64,000 nt of DNA from SIG78 sp036677805 (GTDB lineage Bacteria > Verrucomicrobiota > Lentisphaeria > Victivallales > Victivallaceae), in NCBI GenBank assembly GCA_036677805.1, contig JAVBVS010000024.1, forward strand, positions 333,138 to 397,137. Direction: 5' to 3'. This document shows, in pieces, positions 16,934-25,381 of the stretch. A model generated the notes under the pieces. It had not been told where the DNA came from. It did not search any database and saw only the letters and a program-made list of their open reading frames with translations. The translations under genes were made by a program, and so were the position numbers. The number at the start of each line of letters is the position of its first letter. The stretch's first letter is position 1.

Positions 16934-17572
16934 TCAATCCAGCCGCCAATGGCGCAACAGGGTGCGGGCGATGAGGCGGTAGCCCTCCGGCGTCGGATGG
17001 GTGCCGTCTTTGGTGAACAGATATCCGGTGGCGGGATCGCGCCGCGCTTCCGCCCGGGCGGTTTCATGCTCGAACGCGGTATCGAGCGGCACCAGCAAAG
17101 TCCGCGCCTCATCGGCCGCTTCGCGCGCCATCTGCCGGTAGGGCGGAAGGATATCGCCGTGCATGTCGTATGTGCCGCCCTCGAATCGCCACAGCGGCGT
17201 GGCAATGCTGAATTTCCGGATGCCGCCGAGGAGGCGCGCCAGATGGACCATCCAGAGCAGATTGCACTTGTAAGCCGCCGGTTCGACGCGCGGCTCGTCG
17301 GCCCAGATGCCGCGGCCGACCGCGGCATCGTTGGCGCCCAGAAAAATGCTGACCGCGTCGGGCTTGCGGTCGATCACGTCGCGTTCCCACCGGGTCAGGC
17401 CCCAGGTGGTCTTGTCGCCGCCGCGGCCGGAGTTGACGACCCGGATGCCTTGGGGTTCCAGGCGGGCGGTCAGTTCGCTGACATACCCGGGGTCGGCGGC
17501 GGTCAGGCTGTCGCCGAAACAGAGTAATGTTTCACCGGATTCAAGCCAGGGACTTTCGAGTGGCGTCAGCAT
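16934..17572 (-). CDS. SGNH/GDSL-type esterase, cytoplasmic
   Basis: The 212-residue hydrolase has block I CFGDSLT with nucleophile Ser22, block II NSGRGGDKT, block III GANDA, and block V KDGTHPTPEGY, which carries the catalytic Asp and His near residue 192. These are the four blocks of SGNH esterases that deacylate sugars or lipids. There is no signal peptide. MLTPLESPW is chosen as start because it lies seven bases after the symporter stop, so the two genes form an operon. A plausible job is removing acyl groups from a sugar imported by the symporter. That substrate link is inference. Confidence 0.85.
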   Translation of the reverse strand: MLTPLESPWLESGETLLCFGDSLTAADPGYVSELTARLEPQGIRVVNSGRGGDKTTWGLTRWERDVIDRKPDAVSIFLGANDAAVGRGIWADEPRVEPAAYKCNLLWMVHLARLLGGIRKFSIATPLWRFEGGTYDMHGDILPPYRQMAREAADEARTLLVPLDTAFEHETARAEARRDPATGYLFTKDGTHPTPEGYRLIARTLLRHWRLD

Positions 17573-17579
17573 CTTCGGT

Positions 17580-19907
17580 TTACTCCTTTTTCTGCTCCGA
17601 AACGGGTTGTTCCTCTTCGATATGGGCGAATTCAGCCTGGTCGGCCAGCGATATGTGCCCTTCGACGCGCCCATCGTCAAGCGGATTCAGCCGGCGCGCT
17701 TCGAGATCCCGGAACATTCTGACCAGGTCGATGGCGCCGCCGATGCCGAACCAGACCGCGGTGATCGCCGCCATGATTCCGGGCACGATCAATGCGGTAA
17801 CCAGGAAATAGTACCCCCACCATGCGATCGGCCATGGATCGAAAATATTCCAGACGACGATTACGAGGAAGGCGAAGAAGAACTGGTAAACGATCGAGTA
17901 GCCGAAAAACGCCCAGGCGATCACCTTGTCTCCGGTGGTGTATTCCGGGGTGATGCCGATCAGTTTGGCATAGAGCGTTTGCCAGCTCCACGCGCTTTCG
18001 ATCTTGCGCTCGCCGTCGATGGAATATTTGCCGCGATGAAGCATCCGTTCCAGATTGTACGGCTCTTTGCAGGTCAGCCAGGAGATTGTGCAGTAGAGGA
18101 ACAATGTCACGAGCATTGTGATGAAATACCACTCATAACTGTTGATCGGGCATTTGACCGGATTCATTTCCCAGATGATGTAGGGATTGAACGGCGCGGA
18201 AACCGATCCCAGAAAGCTGCCGACCGAATCGACCCAGCCCACCCGGTCGAGCCAGGGATAGACATAGTCGGCCCAGTTGCGCTGCACCGCCATGCCGGCA
18301 AAGGCCATGCCCATGCCGGTCAGCAGGCTGGTCCATGCTCCGGCCGTCGTCCCGAATCGGCTGTAAAGGCCGAAAATCATCACCGGTCCGCAGCCGCCCA
18401 GCCACATGATCGTCATCAGCGTTACGAACAGATTGATGTAGTCCAGCTGCGCCATGTAGCTGGAGCCGATGAAGAAGAATACTCCGATGCCGATGGCGAC
18501 CCAGCGCAGCAGCCACATGTGCTGCCGCGGGGTGAAGGGTTTTTTGCGCAATGGCAGCACCACGTCCTGACTCAAGGTCAGCGTCGCGCTGAAAATCCGT
18601 CCGGTATCGGTCGATATCATCAGCAGAATCATCAGCACGCAGAAGAGCCCGAGCATCCCCGTGGGCAGGATGTTGCGGATCGCCACCGGCAGCATCAGCT
18701 GGTAGTAGAGGGTCCGGAATTCCTGGAAGAGCACGTTGCCGTCCTCCCCGGCCTCGGTTTTGAGCGTCTGATGCGCCGCATCAAGATAGGTGGTGTCGAG
18801 ATTGTGTTTGTCGGTAAGCGGCCGATCGACTCCCGGGGTGTGAATCTGGGCCGGCAAGGCCGCAAGACTGGCGTTGAGCTTGCTTCGGATTTCCGGATTT
18901 TCAACCACTTCCTCGGCAATCCGGGAACTCATATCCAACCGGATTTTCTGCGCCGTCCCGGCAAAATCACGGTGGTTCATCACGGTCAGGATTGCTACCG
19001 CGATCAACAGATAAAAGATCAATCCCAGCGATTGCCGCCAGGTGCCGAGCAATCCGGCCATCTTCTGTTCGTGCGGCGACCGGGCCGCGTTGCTGCTGCC
19101 GCCGCAACCGATCCAGCTCGCGCGGTGGAGGAAGGTCGCCATCACGGTTACGATCAGAAAGAAGATATTGAAGTCCTGAAGTTTGGAAATATCGTAGGGG
19201 TTCAGGAAGCTTTCCCCGTCGCCCCGGTCGCTCATTACGGTCATGATTTCATTCGACCAGGAGAATTTGACCAGGATGAAGATCACGAATACCACCAGCA
19301 GCGGGTAACAGAGGAAGCCCTGGACCGTGTCGGTGACGATGATCGCCAGCGTGCCGCCCATGCAGATGATCGAGATCGCCGCCACCAGGATCAGCACCAT
19401 CAGAAGGTTGAATGTCGAGATATTCATTCCGGCGAAGTGCAACGTGTGGGGCAGGTCCAGAAAGTAGATGAAAAAGCGCGCCGCCAATGCCGGCATGATC
19501 ATGTTGGCCAGCATTTCCGACAGACTGCGGAGACCCGCCGCAAAGATCCGGAATTTCCGGCTGTAACGCATTTCGAGGAATTGGCCCAGACTTTGCGCCT
19601 TGGTTTCCCGGAAGCGGTAGGTGCAGTATCCAAACAGACTCATCAATACCCCGACCGGCAGCAGGATCATATTCCAGAAGGCCAGCGCGAACCCGGTTTT
19701 GTAATGAACTTCGACATAAGCCACCAGCCCCAGGATCGACAGCGCCGCCGCGATATCGCCGACTGAAATCACATACCGGCCGCAAACCCGCCCGGCGGAA
19801 AGAAAGTCGGTGATATCCCGGAGATACCGCCGGCTGTAGTAGCCGGTCCATAATACGAAGGCGACCGGAATGATCACAATCAACCAATCGAGCACACTGA
19901 AACTCAT
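17580..19907 (-). CDS. Sodium:solute symporter (SSS family), enlarged
   Basis: The 775-residue polytopic membrane protein opens with LDWLIVIIPVAFVLWTGYYSRRY and shows SSS-family features: TDFLSAGR, GGTLAIIVTDTVQGFL and GAAMSS-like STDTGRIFSATLTLSQDV. About 13-14 transmembrane segments are expected. A soluble insertion of some 70 residues (about 315-390, with SRIAEEVVENPEIRSKLNAS) separates two helices, and long hydrophilic and extra membrane parts follow residue 600, making it longer than the usual 500-600. It should import a sugar, organic acid or related solute with Na+. The start at 19907 has GCAGGAA upstream and a TTGAGA/TATACT promoter. The downstream SGNH esterase is in the same operon. 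Confidence 0.88.
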   Translation of the reverse strand: MSFSVLDWLIVIIPVAFVLWTGYYSRRYLRDITDFLSAGRVCGRYVISVGDIAAALSILGLVAYVEVHYKTGFALAFWNMILLPVGVLMSLFGYCTYRFRETKAQSLGQFLEMRYSRKFRIFAAGLRSLSEMLANMIMPALAARFFIYFLDLPHTLHFAGMNISTFNLLMVLILVAAISIICMGGTLAIIVTDTVQGFLCYPLLVVFVIFILVKFSWSNEIMTVMSDRGDGESFLNPYDISKLQDFNIFFLIVTVMATFLHRASWIGCGGSSNAARSPHEQKMAGLLGTWRQSLGLIFYLLIAVAILTVMNHRDFAGTAQKIRLDMSSRIAEEVVENPEIRSKLNASLAALPAQIHTPGVDRPLTDKHNLDTTYLDAAHQTLKTEAGEDGNVLFQEFRTLYYQLMLPVAIRNILPTGMLGLFCVLMILLMISTDTGRIFSATLTLSQDVVLPLRKKPFTPRQHMWLLRWVAIGIGVFFFIGSSYMAQLDYINLFVTLMTIMWLGGCGPVMIFGLYSRFGTTAGAWTSLLTGMGMAFAGMAVQRNWADYVYPWLDRVGWVDSVGSFLGSVSAPFNPYIIWEMNPVKCPINSYEWYFITMLVTLFLYCTISWLTCKEPYNLERMLHRGKYSIDGERKIESAWSWQTLYAKLIGITPEYTTGDKVIAWAFFGYSIVYQFFFAFLVIVVWNIFDPWPIAWWGYYFLVTALIVPGIMAAITAVWFGIGGAIDLVRMFRDLEARRLNPLDDGRVEGHISLADQAEFAHIEEEQPVSEQKKE

Positions 19908-19930
19908 AATTTCCTGCTTCCCCAACTAAA

Positions 19931-19959
19931 AGTATATGTGAAAATCAATGGTATCTCAA
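19931..19959 (-). promoter_or_regulatory. Proximal promoter of the symporter-esterase operon
   Basis: On the minus strand, TTGAGA (19954-19959), a 17-base spacer and TATACT (19931-19936). The predicted start lies about 17 bases before the symporter ATG. Confidence 0.65.
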
Positions 19960-19983
19960 GAATGTCCCGGGCATCAATAAAAA

Positions 19984-20020
19984 ACTCTTTAAGAGTAGCA
20001 TCTTGCTGTGATTTTTGCAA
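19984..20020 (-). promoter_or_regulatory. Distal promoter with overlapping inverted repeat
   Basis: On the minus strand, TTGCAA (20015-20020), a 17-base spacer and TACTCT (19992-19997). The -10 is covered by ACTCTT-T-AAGAGT (19984-19996), an inverted repeat suited to a repressor site. Confidence 0.4.
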
Positions 20021-20086
20021 ATGCCGAATGATAAAATATCTTGAAAAATTAATGGGGATTCCTCGTTTTCTCTGACGGAAACAAAC

Positions 20087-20124
20087 CGACAACGCCGGAA
20101 TCCATGTGGATTCCGGCGTTGTCG
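20087..20124 (-). terminator. Perfect 18-bp inverted repeat after pcnB
   Basis: CGACAACGCCGGAATCCA (20087-20104) and its exact complement (20107-20124) are separated by two bases. It begins 13 bases after the pcnB stop. The T run on the minus strand is weak, so it may act as an mRNA 3' end stabiliser as well as a terminator. Confidence 0.6.
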
Positions 20125-20136
20125 ACACTTCCGGCG

Positions 20137-21510
20137 TCAGCGCTTCAGGTCCTCGGCCGCCGCGGCCAGCTCGGCCCGGAAAAGCTCTTCGGTATGCGGG
20201 CCGGATTCTTCTTCGGCGCATTCGTTGGCCGCGGAACGTTTGCGGCGTTTCGGCCGCCGCCGGGGTTCCGGCGGGGCTTCGGCGGATTCTTCGCGGTTGA
20301 CGCCGCCGCAGCCGGCGATGACCTCCCGCCATTTGCGGAGAAAAGTCGGATCGAACGACAGGTAATCGGCCTCGTGCTGAATTTTTACCAGCTCCATCGC
20401 ATGGGCGAAGCTGCGCTGCTTCACCAGCCGCGTCGGTCTGATGTCGCTCAGGAAGAGCGGTTGCAGCGCGAGAATCCGGCAGGCGGTGAAGCTCAGCCGC
20501 TTGACCAGGGACAGCGGGGCGTAAATCGTGAGAAAAATCTGGCGCAGCAGTTCGTCGTCCCATTCGCCCGATTTGTCCGGGGGTTGCGGATTCAAGCGGG
20601 CGCCGCCGTCGAGAATGGAATCGACAAACGGCAGCGCCAGCGTGGCCATGGCTACCGACGCGCTGCTGCGGTAGTAGCCCGATCGCACCCGGCGGTCGCG
20701 GATCTGGAGCAGCCTGATGGCCAGCCGGAGGCGGTCCTGTTCGCTGTGATTGCCGAACCACGGCAGAAAATGCCGGATGAATCCGTAATCGCAGAATGCC
20801 TGCATGATATCTCCGGCGTAGGGCGACTGCATGACCTTTTCCAGCTCCAGCGACAGGCGCGAGACCGACGCCAGCTCGATCAGCGGCAAGGCGCTGCGCA
20901 GGTCGCTTTCGGTCTTGCGCTCCAGCCGGAAGCCATATTGTCCGACCAGTTTCAGCGCCCGCAGCATCCGGACCGGATCTTCTTCGAATCGCAGCCGGGG
21001 ATCGCCGATGGCGCGGACCAACCCGGCTTCAATGTCGGCGACGCCGCTGCCGGTATAATCAAGCAACTCCTCCGACACCGGATCGTAAAAGAGCGCGTTC
21101 ACCGTAAAGTCCCGCCGCCAGGCATCTTCCTCGGAGGTGCCGAAGTCATTGTCGTTGAAAATCATATTTTCCGCCTCTTCAAGCTGCGCGATTTTGCGCG
21201 CGCCGGCGGTCAGCGGCTCCTGCTTGGTGCTTGAGGGCGCCCGGCGGAAGGTGCTGACTTCAAGGATGTCGCGCCCGCAGATGACATGGACCAGCTGGAA
21301 ACGTTTGCCGATGATCCGCGAGCGCCGCCGGCCGAAGACCTGGCGTACCTGCTCCGGGGTGGCCGAGGTGGAAATGTCGTAATCCTTGGGCGTGCGGCGT
21401 TGCAGCAGGTCGCGGATTGCGCCGCCGACGATATAGGTTTCATATCCGGCCTCCTGGAGGTCGGCTACGACATCGTAAACATGGGGTTCCACTTCAAACT
21501 GATACTGCAT
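20137..21510 (-). CDS. pcnB: Poly(A) polymerase / tRNA nucleotidyltransferase family protein PcnB
   Basis: This 457-residue class II nucleotidyltransferase has the head-domain motifs VGGAIRDLL and KDYDIST, whose two Asp bind metal, and RRDFTVNALFYDP. The FEEDPVRMLRALK segment and neck and body helices follow. An Arg/Lys-rich tail (PEPRRRPKRRKRS) near residue 420 resembles the RNA-binding C-terminus of bacterial PcnB rather than CCA-adding enzymes. It would add 3' poly(A) tails that promote RNA decay. CCA-adding activity cannot be excluded without more sequence. It lies 17 bases after nadB on the same strand and ends with a strong inverted repeat. Confidence 0.88.
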   Translation of the reverse strand: MQYQFEVEPHVYDVVADLQEAGYETYIVGGAIRDLLQRRTPKDYDISTSATPEQVRQVFGRRRSRIIGKRFQLVHVICGRDILEVSTFRRAPSSTKQEPLTAGARKIAQLEEAENMIFNDNDFGTSEEDAWRRDFTVNALFYDPVSEELLDYTGSGVADIEAGLVRAIGDPRLRFEEDPVRMLRALKLVGQYGFRLERKTESDLRSALPLIELASVSRLSLELEKVMQSPYAGDIMQAFCDYGFIRHFLPWFGNHSEQDRLRLAIRLLQIRDRRVRSGYYRSSASVAMATLALPFVDSILDGGARLNPQPPDKSGEWDDELLRQIFLTIYAPLSLVKRLSFTACRILALQPLFLSDIRPTRLVKQRSFAHAMELVKIQHEADYLSFDPTFLRKWREVIAGCGGVNREESAEAPPEPRRRPKRRKRSAANECAEEESGPHTEELFRAELAAAAEDLKR

Positions 21511-21527
21511 CTGCTGCCTTGCGGAGG

Positions 21528-23177
21528 TTAAAACTTGCGCCGGATCACGGTATCGACTTCCGCCAGCGCCGGATCGGTTTCGGGGTAATCCGAATTGTAG
21601 TGCAATCCGCGGCTTTCGTGGCGGGCGAGCGAAGAGTCGATGATCAGCTCCGCCACTGTCGCGATATTGCGCAACTCGACCAGGTCCGGCGTAATCAGGA
21701 AGTCCCAGTAATATTTTTCAATTTCCTTGCGGATCAAAACGATGCGCGCCTTGGCGCGTTCCAGGCGCTTGTTGGTCCGGAAAATTCCCACATAGTCCCA
21801 CATGAAGCGGCGGATCTCATCCCAGTTGTGCGCGATGACCACCAGTTCGTCTGAATCGGTGGCGTTGCCGCAGTGCCAGGCCGGGACGAAGCCGTCGAAG
21901 TGGTTGGCCCGGAGCTCGTCGCGGTGCGCCATGATGTGTCTGGCGGCGAAGTCGGCGCAAACCAGCGCTTCCAGCAGGCTGTTGCTGGCCAGCCGGTTGG
22001 CCCCGTGCAATCCGGTGCAGGCCGATTCGCCGACCGCATACAACCCCGGAATTCCGGTATAGCCGTTGACGTCGGTTTTGACGCCGCCGCAGGAGTAGTG
22101 CGCCGCCGGCACCACCGGAATCGGGTCCTTGGCCATATTGATCCCGGCTTCAAGGCATTTTTCGAAGATGTTCGGAAAACGCCGCCGGAGCTCGGCTTCA
22201 CTGTGGTGGCGAATGTCGAGGAAGACGCACTCTTCCCCGGAACGCTTCATCTCGTTGTCGATGGCGCGGGCCACCACGTCGCGCGGAGCGAGACTCTTCA
22301 TGGGATGGTACTTGTCCATGAACTCCACCAGTTCGCCCGCGGCGTTGCGGATTTTCAGCACCGCGCCTTCGCCGCGTACCGCTTCGGAAATCAGGAAACT
22401 GCGCATGGTCGGGTGATACAGAATAGTCGGATGGAACTGGATGAATTCCATGTCGGCAATTTCAGCCCCCGCCCGATAGCCCATGGCCACCCCGGCGCCG
22501 CAGGCGACATCAGGATTGCTGGTGTACAAATAGACCTTGCCCACGCCGCCGCAGGCGATGGTGGTGCTCAAGCCGCGGAAGGTTTTGACTTCGCCGGTAT
22601 GACCGTCGATGGCATAGAGTCCGAGGCAGCGGTTCGGTCCGGGCAGACCCATGCGCGCGGTCACGATCACGTCGATGGCCATATGGTATTCGAAAATGGT
22701 GATCGAAGGGTTGGCGCGGCAGGCATCGACCAGGGTCCGTTCGATTTCCGCGCCGGTGATATCACCGGCGTGAAGGATGCGCCGTTTATGATGGCCGCCC
22801 TCCCGGCCGAGGTCGAGTTCGTTCTGGTCGCCGGGCTTGCCCATTTCGCCGCGGGTGGTGAAGTGGGCGCCGCGCGCCATCAGCTCGGCCACCGCCGCCG
22901 GCCCGGCCTCGACGATTGCGCGCACCACCGGCTCGTGGCACAAGCCGGCGCCTGCGACCAGCGTATCCTTGACATGCTCGTCAAAGGAATCCATGCAGTC
23001 GGTCACGCAGGCGATGCCGCCCTGTGCGTGGGGCGTACTGCCCTCGTCAACCGCGCGTTTGGTCAGGACCGCGACTTTGCCGCCGGCTTCGGCAAGTTTC
23101 AGCGCGGAGGTCAGTCCGGCCAGGCCGCTGCCGATGACCAGGTGGTCGAACTCCAATGTCGTCGAATGCTCCTTCAT
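21528..23177 (-). CDS. nadB: L-aspartate oxidase
   Basis: NadB oxidises L-aspartate to iminoaspartate for NAD synthesis with NadA. The 549-residue flavoprotein starts with the FAD-binding motif HLVIGSGLAGLTSALKLAE, then TPHAQGGIACV, and later HYSCGGVKTDVNGYTGIPGL, GLHGANRLASNSLLEALV and a C-terminal helical domain, all typical of NadB and distinguishing it from fumarate reductase by the shorter capping pattern. In anaerobes fumarate can replace oxygen as acceptor. ATG at 23177 follows a weak local ribosome site, while a strong AAAGGAGG is separated from it by a hairpin (23193-23211). nadA is not in the window. It is co-transcribed with pcnB. Confidence 0.94.
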   Translation of the reverse strand: MKEHSTTLEFDHLVIGSGLAGLTSALKLAEAGGKVAVLTKRAVDEGSTPHAQGGIACVTDCMDSFDEHVKDTLVAGAGLCHEPVVRAIVEAGPAAVAELMARGAHFTTRGEMGKPGDQNELDLGREGGHHKRRILHAGDITGAEIERTLVDACRANPSITIFEYHMAIDVIVTARMGLPGPNRCLGLYAIDGHTGEVKTFRGLSTTIACGGVGKVYLYTSNPDVACGAGVAMGYRAGAEIADMEFIQFHPTILYHPTMRSFLISEAVRGEGAVLKIRNAAGELVEFMDKYHPMKSLAPRDVVARAIDNEMKRSGEECVFLDIRHHSEAELRRRFPNIFEKCLEAGINMAKDPIPVVPAAHYSCGGVKTDVNGYTGIPGLYAVGESACTGLHGANRLASNSLLEALVCADFAARHIMAHRDELRANHFDGFVPAWHCGNATDSDELVVIAHNWDEIRRFMWDYVGIFRTNKRLERAKARIVLIRKEIEKYYWDFLITPDLVELRNIATVAELIIDSSLARHESRGLHYNSDYPETDPALAEVDTVIRRKF

Positions 23178-23192
23178 CACCCGTCTCGATTC

Positions 23193-23284
23193 GTTCCGGG
23201 AAACCCGGAACCTCCTTTCCTATTGCTCAGAGCAGCTTCCAAGCCGGAAATCCGGCAAAAGCACGGCGAAAATCGCAGCCGTGC
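23193..23284 (-). promoter_or_regulatory. Structured leader of nadB: three consecutive hairpins
   Basis: Reading toward nadB there are GCACGGC/GCCGTGC (23261-23284), GCCGG/CCGGC (23243-23256) and GTTCCGGG/CCCGGAAC with a 3-base loop (23193-23211). The last starts on the final G of a strong AAAGGAGG site. The fold could control nadB translation. It does not obviously match a riboswitch class I know. Confidence 0.45.
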
Positions 23285-23286
23285 GC

Positions 23287-23339
23287 TTGGAAAATAACGA
23301 TTAATGGTTTAAATTACACTGAAAATGTTCATATTTCAA
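23287..23339. promoter_or_regulatory. Face-to-face promoters of nadB (minus) and lnt (plus)
   Basis: Plus strand: TTGGAA (23287-23292), 17 bases, TAAATT (23310-23315) toward lnt. Minus strand: TTGAAA (23334-23339), 17 bases, AAATTA read as TAATTT (23311-23316) toward nadB. The two -10 elements cover almost the same bases, so the promoters would compete. Confidence 0.45.
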
Positions 23340-23355
23340 ACGTTGATGGAGATTT

Positions 23356-25122
23356 ATGAAGGCTTTTCGTGAATTCGGGCGAAAAAAAACCAGCCCCGAC
23401 CGCTTGTCCGGCAGCGAATATTTCCGGGTTTCGATCCGGCGGCGGCTCGGGCGGGCCGGCGGCCTGTGGCTGGCGGGGAGTCTGACCGCGGCGGCCTTTC
23501 CCCCGTTCAACCAGACTTTGCTGCTCTTGGCGGGACTGGTGCCGCTGCTGTTGGCGGCGCGCCAGCTGAATTGGTGGCGCGGGGCGTTGGCCGGATGGCT
23601 CTGGGGCATGGGATTCGCTTTCTGGAGCTTTCTCTGGCTGCGTGAAATTTCCTGGGTGATTCCATGGCTGATGATGCCGGTGCTGGGGGCTTATTATGCG
23701 CTTTTCGGTTGGGCGGCGGGAGTCTGGAGCCGCTGGTTCCTGCTGCCGGAGGCGGTGCGCGTTCGCGGATTTTCCGCCGCCGGGGAGTTTCGGGAGTTTC
23801 CGGTCTGGCGGCAGTTCTGCTGGTGCGCCGGGCTGGGCGCCTGCTGGGTGACGGTCGAGTATCTGCGCAGCACCGTTTTGCCGTGGAACTATCTGGGGAT
23901 CGGATTTCACCGCAATCCGGCGATGATCCAGATTGTGCGTTATACCGGCGTGTACGGACTGAGCTTTCTGGCGGTATTTTTCAATGCGGCGCTGGCGTTG
24001 GCGGTGCTGACGGTGGCGCGCAAAGACTCCGTTTCGGGGCGGTTGCGTTACCGGCGGCCATGGCCGCTGCTGGCGGCGCTGGGATTGCTGGCGCTCAACC
24101 TGGCGTTGGGCGTGATCGAATTCCGGCGCCGCGCCGCGGCCTATGCCGAAGCCGGCTTGGCGCTCCGGGTGACGCTGGTTCAGGGCAATCTCAGTCAGCG
24201 GCGCTTCGGCAGCGAGGCGATGGCGCGCGAAGCGCTGGAAACCTATGTCCGGCTGACCCGCGAGCGTCGCGACGACCGTCCCGATCTGGTGGTCTGGCCG
24301 GAAACCGCGGTCAGCTACCCCCTGCGCAGCAGTGCCCCGGTCTCCGCGCAGTACCGCAGGGAGGTGCGGGAACTGGCCGATGCCTTCGGAGCTCCGCTGC
24401 TGCTCGGCACGCTGGAATTCGACCCGTCGACCATGCCGCCGGGGACGTTGAACAGCGCGGTGCTGGTGGATGGGCGCGATATGGTGCGTTATGGTTATCT
24501 GGCGCAATACGACAAGGTGCATCCGGTGCCGTTCGGTGAATTCGTGCCGATGCGGCGTTATCTGCCGCGGTGGGCGGTCGACCTGATCGACATGAAACGC
24601 GACTTGACTCCGGGCAAATCGTTGAACCCGCTGCCGGTCAACAACCGGGTGCGGTTGGGGGTCAACATCTGCTTCGAGGATGTTTTTCCCTATATTGCGC
24701 GCGAGGAATATCTGCGCGGCGCCAATCTGCTGGCGGTAATCACCAACGACGCCTGGTATCCGACCAGCTCCGAACCGGAGCAGCATTTGGCGCATGCCTT
24801 GTTTCGGGCGGTGGAAACCGGGTTGCCGATGGTGCGCTGCGGCAATGACAGCGCCACCTGCGTGATCGCGCCGACCGGTCGGATCGTGTGGAGTTTGAGC
24901 GAAGACAAACGATTCGGCGACGGGCAGCCTTTCCGCCGCGGTGCGGGATCGGCCACGGTGGAGATCGCCGTGCCCGAGGTCGGGCGGCGGCAGATGACAT
25001 TCTACACCCGTTACGGGGATTGGTTCGCCCGGGGGTGCGTCGGAACGACGTTGCTGTTGAGCATGGTATGCCTGGGACGGCTGTTGCTCTGGCGGCGGCA
25101 AACCCGACTGCAGCGCGGCTGA
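23356..25122 (+). CDS. lnt: Apolipoprotein N-acyltransferase
   Basis: Lnt adds the third acyl chain to the N-terminal Cys of lipoproteins in the inner membrane of Gram-negative bacteria. The 588-residue protein has several N-terminal transmembrane segments (about 30-270) and a nitrilase-type catalytic domain. The triad is visible: Glu316 in VVWPETAV, Lys387 in QYDKVHPVPFGEF and Cys439 in VNICFEDVFP. A last transmembrane helix lies near residue 560. The start is supported by GGAG ahead of the ATG. It is divergent from nadB. It is consistent with the lipoproteins encoded elsewhere in the window. Confidence 0.95.
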   Translation: MKAFREFGRKKTSPDRLSGSEYFRVSIRRRLGRAGGLWLAGSLTAAAFPPFNQTLLLLAGLVPLLLAARQLNWWRGALAGWLWGMGFAFWSFLWLREISWVIPWLMMPVLGAYYALFGWAAGVWSRWFLLPEAVRVRGFSAAGEFREFPVWRQFCWCAGLGACWVTVEYLRSTVLPWNYLGIGFHRNPAMIQIVRYTGVYGLSFLAVFFNAALALAVLTVARKDSVSGRLRYRRPWPLLAALGLLALNLALGVIEFRRRAAAYAEAGLALRVTLVQGNLSQRRFGSEAMAREALETYVRLTRERRDDRPDLVVWPETAVSYPLRSSAPVSAQYRREVRELADAFGAPLLLGTLEFDPSTMPPGTLNSAVLVDGRDMVRYGYLAQYDKVHPVPFGEFVPMRRYLPRWAVDLIDMKRDLTPGKSLNPLPVNNRVRLGVNICFEDVFPYIAREEYLRGANLLAVITNDAWYPTSSEPEQHLAHALFRAVETGLPMVRCGNDSATCVIAPTGRIVWSLSEDKRFGDGQPFRRGAGSATVEIAVPEVGRRQMTFYTRYGDWFARGCVGTTLLLSMVCLGRLLLWRRQTRLQRG

Positions 25123-25221
25123 CGGTGGCGGAGAAAGTGCCGAAATGCTTCGAACACGACGATTTGAATCAAAAAAATCCGGTTTTTTCGTGATTTTCCG
25201 GGGAATCGCGGCATTTATGAT

Positions 25222-25250
25222 TTGACAAGCGGCGCTTTTCTGATTATACT
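25222..25250 (+). promoter_or_regulatory. Strong promoter of the stand-alone pseudopilin
   Basis: Perfect TTGACA (25222-25227), a 17-base spacer and TATACT (25245-25250). It is among the strongest promoters in the window. Confidence 0.8.
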
Positions 25251-25257
25251 ATTAAGT

Positions 25258-25278
25258 GGGGGCCAATTAGAGGCCCCC
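25258..25278 (+). promoter_or_regulatory. 5'-terminal stem-loop in the pseudopilin leader
   Basis: GGGGGCC (25258-25264), a 7-base loop and GGCCCCC (25272-25278) begin about eight bases after the -10, so the mRNA would start with this hairpin. Such ends protect mRNA from 5' decay. It is over 100 bases from the start codon and has no T run, so it is not a terminator. Confidence 0.55.
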
Positions 25279-25381
25279 GCAATTTTCAGACTGGAGGTGG
25301 TTTGAATATTGGAAAAAAAATCTGGTTCCGGAAATGAGATTCCTGTAATATCTTTTCATTATAGCAAAGGATGAGATTCCC

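Noticed and set aside
17307..19766. Plus-strand frame of 819 codons
   Set aside because: It is the antisense of the symporter and esterase genes, with no hydrophobicity or motif pattern of its own.
20087..20124. The 18-bp perfect inverted repeat as an attachment site or IS end
   Set aside because: Its place 13 bases after pcnB and the absence of a transposase or target duplication fit a transcript-end hairpin better.
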